A stretch of DNA of 64,000 bases from contig JAQFVV010006731.1 of NCBI GenBank assembly GCA_028023455.1, positions 132,001 through 196,000 on the forward strand. The letters are read 5' to 3'. Positions 61,261 through 64,000 of this stretch are shown here, in pieces (the first letter of the stretch is position 1; every line of letters starts with the position of its first letter). The notes beneath the pieces were generated by a model. That model did not search any database, was not told the origin of the DNA, and worked only from the letters and a program-made list of their open reading frames with translations. Position numbers and translations under genes: made by a program. This DNA comes from Epiperipatus broadwayi. Lineage: Eukaryota > Onychophora > Udeonychophora > Euonychophora > Peripatidae.

Positions 61261-61794
61261 TCCCGCACCTCCGCACTAACACCTATCTGTCACATCGTAA
61301 TAATCATAATCACTCTAATAATTTCCAAACTTGTCCTTTTATATTACTTTGAAAGATTGACTTAACATTACATCATCGATGTGATGATCCTTTTCATTGA
61401 GGTCTGATTTCCCAATGGATTTATTTCATTAGCTAAAAGTTTCTATTGTTTTCCTGTCTGACCGATGTTTTTACATTTAAATGCCCAAGGCTGGTTTACA
61501 TTTGACTAATTAAATTTATCATTTCCATTTCTGATTAATTAACCTGTTTTCCAAATTAAAGATATATTTAAAGAAAAATTTAAAGATATAATTTTATCTC
61601 CAAATCTTTTTAAAATTTAGTTTTAAAATACTTTTCCTTTAATAAAGTTTTATTTTAATAATTTTTCATTATCTGTGCGATTTAATATATACGAGTTTAA
61701 GATGATATTTAATTTCAATTTTTAATTCTTAAAGAAAATTTTTAAATGCAAACTTTTTAATTTACTTTCATGTTTAATAAATAATAAAAAAAAC

Positions 61795-62928
61795 AATGTA
61801 ACGAACGTCTGTGCTCGTTACATATCAGTAAAGTTGCTTAAAAAGAAAAATGATCAAAAAAAATATTTTACTTAGGGTTAGTAATTACGGTACACGATTG
61901 ATGAAGACATTTACAAAACATCCGGTTAATAATTTTACAAAAAGACTATATACAAAAAGAAAAATGTTTACTATCACTTACCTAAGGATCATTTACGTTT
62001 ACACCCCTCCCCACAAGAGTTCTATTTTATTTTATACATTTTATTTTTACACATGGCATGACAAGCAAGTTATTTTATAAATTATTTATTTAAGAAGGTT
62101 GCATTGAAGTAAATATATTTTGAAAGATAATGGATTTACAAGTGTATATTTGCAGCACAATTATAAATACCACCAATTTCATTGACCATTGAAATGGACT
62201 TCCAACATGGCACGATCTTTAATAAACCATGAGTGCCCTGAGAATGTTAAAAATAAATCATGCCAGTAAGATTTTTCTTTAAAAATGAGTATATATATTT
62301 GTGTATTAACGTAATGTTATAGTCCGATATTTAATAAACCACGAGTACCTATGAAGCCAGTAATATTTTTTTGAAATAAGTATATATTTTTTGTATTAAC
62401 GTATAGTTATAGTCCGATATTTAATAAACCACGAGTACCTTGAAAATGAAGCCCGTAATATTTTTTCTGAAATCAGAATATATTGTTTGTATTATATAAA
62501 GTTATGAATTTTGTGTAAAAAGTACTGCCAGTAAGAAAATTGCGTATATGTAGAAATAAATGCGAGGAATAAAATGTAACAATTAATATAAATCATAATT
62601 TAATTTAAAAAAAAAAAAGTCTAAAATCACGTAACATCTTTGACTTGCCTAAGTTAATAATGAAATGTAGGGAAAAGGGAACACTTGAGGGAGGAGGTGT
62701 AATCTCAGCTAGGGTGAAAAGGAAAGAATAGTCAGCATTTTTTTCTTGTAATTACTAACAAAGTTATGTCTTTTCATTAATAACCAAAGTTTTGTCCTTT
62801 TAAAAAAAATTTAGTTAATCAATTTGTGTAACGTCATTACTAACACTAAGTAAATTCTTTTTTTTTTTTTAATGTTTTTGTTTTTGAGGAAGTTTACTGA
62901 TATGTAACGGAATATATGCCGTTACATT
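61795..62928. mobile_element. 1.13-kb element with hairpin-bearing terminal inverted repeats
   Basis: The left end AATGTAACGA...TCGTTACATATCAGTAAAG and the reverse complement of the right end (AATGTAACGG...CCGTTACATATCAGTAAAC) match over about 55 bp. Each arm starts with its own small palindrome: TGTAACGA/TCGTTACA at 61797-61822 and TGTAACGG/CCGTTACA at 62903-62926. The spacers inside these palindromes differ while the flanks agree. No transposase; a 76-codon Lys/Tyr-rich frame at 61850-62080 is not recognised. No clear target duplication. Confidence 0.65.
62214..62520 (+). repeat. Tandem repeat of about 90-112 bp units inside the element
   Basis: Units begin GATCTTTAATAAACCATGAG at 62214 and GATATTTAATAAACCACGAG at 62326 and 62416. 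Each is followed by a (G/C)C(A/C)(G/C)TAA-like block and TTTGTATTAACGTA. The last unit decays near 62520. Subterminal tandem repeats are typical of non-autonomous DNA transposons. Confidence 0.7.
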
Positions 62929-63388
62929 ATTTTAAAATGAAAATAAAAAGATCGTAAATAAAATTTGATTTATTAAAAAGAAAAAAACTTAAAAAACTGA
63001 AAATTAAAAGTTGTTTAATATATATAGATCGCATGATGGACAACTTTAAAAACTATTTTAAAAAATAAAAATATTTGAAAGTATTTTTTTTGTTGTAAAA
63101 AAAGTAAGAATATAATAAAGATTGATATGTTAAAAATAGAAATAATGTTGATTTCTATAATCTTAGAAAATGGAAATGATTGTCTTATTAATTAAATGAT
63201 TGTTCAAAAGCAAACTAGCCCTTGAAGCATTTAAAATAAATTAAATGGTTAGATAAGAGAGTACAAAGAAATGAAATGACCAATGCAAACACCAGAAATG
63301 TCAGCACGGACCGTAATTGAAACACCAGAGGATTAGTGATGTCTTGCCATTTGAATCCAAAGATTGGATGATAAGAGACTAATAAAAA
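62929..63388. other. AT-rich non-coding DNA
   Basis: No feature recognised. Confidence 0.5.
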
Positions 63389-63495
63389 TATAAAAGCCAG
63401 ATTATTATTATAATTGTTATCTGAGAGCTGACTATGAATATGTCGTTATAACTAGCTATATTGCAGATTTTCACGATGTGGAAATCTGCAATAAA
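63389..63495 (+). promoter_or_regulatory. TATA box, hairpin and AATAAA cluster (LTR-like)
   Basis: TATAAAAG at 63389-63396. A perfect 12-bp hairpin follows, TATTGCAGATTT (63459-63470), 11-base loop, AAATCTGCAATA (63482-63493), overlapping AATAAA at 63490-63495. Promoter, short leader with stem and poly(A) signal within about 110 bases is the order of an LTR U3-R region. The direct C+G-richer sequence up to 63560 could be U5. No second copy lies in the window. Confidence 0.35.
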
Positions 63496-64000
63496 ATTAA
63501 ATTTTCCGGACAACCAGCTGAGACCTCCCTATGACAGTTAGGGACCAAAAAGGAATGGCAAGTGGCGGCTTTGTTTTTAAAAAGGAAGAACAAACAATCT
63601 ATATAAGTGATCACAAAGATGGACCTCAGAATCTGCAGAATCTGTAAAGTATAAACTTTTGCCAATTGAACTTTCTTTTAAATAATTACCGTATAACGTC
63701 AATAAGTAATCAATCAAAAAAAAAAAAAAGTAATATAAATGAATGTACTCTTATCTGACCAAGAATAGAACTCTAAATCAATTATAAATATTTGTTTTTA
63801 TATACGTTTGCTATTTCAATCATTTCCATTTTTTTTATTTAATTATTTATGTTTGTGTTTAACTAGGTTATTTATTTCTATCTGTTAAATAAAATGTATT
63901 AAATTAAAGTTGGGTGTAGATAGCTGCATGGATAAAGAGTAATAACTGTTTAAATTCGTTTATGTTTAATTTAAAGGATTTTAGTTTCAGGCTATTTGTT
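63496..64000. other. Non-coding DNA at window end
   Basis: 63500-63620 is C+G-richer; the rest is AT-rich. A 64-codon minus-strand frame (63471-63665) overlaps the hairpin and shows no domain. Confidence 0.45.

Overview
This window is strongly AT-rich eukaryotic DNA. It holds many long microsatellites (TA, AAT, ATC, CTA, ATCT), fold-back elements and decayed retrotransposons. No prokaryotic operons, rRNA or CRISPR arrays are visible. Splice-site-like signals, LINE and Gypsy/LTR relics and tRNA-like (SINE-type) heads point to an invertebrate animal. The species cannot be named from the sequence. No complete host gene could be recognised; almost every protein-like stretch belongs to, or lies inside, a mobile element.

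Layout. 0-3.8 kb is AT-rich non-coding DNA with one copy of a dispersed repeat (called family A here) and a tRNA-like stretch. 3.79-10.91 kb is the best-defined unit: an LTR retrotransposon with two 2.56-kb LTRs (TG...CA), an ATAT target duplication inside a (TA)n tract, a tRNA-Lys-type primer binding site and a short polypurine tract. Its internal region is only 2 kb, carries a Gag-like reading frame and has no recognisable pol. The LTRs themselves carry protein-like segments on both strands. 11-14.9 kb holds tandem repeats, hairpins and microsatellites. 15.1-17.3 kb has short candidate exons with good splice consensus and compatible phases, possibly the start of a small host gene. 18.2-20.8 kb is a decayed minus-strand Gypsy-like element in which a DTGS protease is followed almost directly by an integrase C-terminal remnant, between two short direct repeats. 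21-26 kb holds palindromes, a local duplication and a near-perfect 222-bp fold-back. Just after the fold-back is a candidate terminal exon that looks like the end of an insect-type gustatory receptor.

26-32 kb shows no genes. 32.3-35.2 kb is a nest of family A repeats, a 5'-truncated LINE with an (AAT)n tail, and very long microsatellites. 38.1-38.4 kb is an identical 175-bp tandem duplication, and 39.7-40.0 kb a fold-back with 60-bp arms. 40.4-47.45 kb is an almost complete but broken LINE (ORF1 with CCHC knuckles, AP-type endonuclease, reverse transcriptase, C-terminal region) interrupted by an insertion of about 0.75 kb. 48.44-48.65 kb is a diverged copy of the LTR 3' end. 51.7-53.15 kb is a minus-strand copy of the same LINE lineage. 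53.73-54.31 kb is a giant (ATCT)n array. 54.3-59.6 kb is featureless AT-rich DNA. 59.6-64 kb holds LTR-like signals, several perfect hairpins and an element of about 1.1 kb with unusual terminal inverted repeats that are themselves hairpins.

The genes do not form a pathway. The relations that can be read are those of a mobile-element community: elements landing in TA microsatellites, LINE tails and repeat interiors seeding microsatellites, and non-autonomous LTR, fold-back and SINE-like elements that would depend on enzymes made elsewhere.
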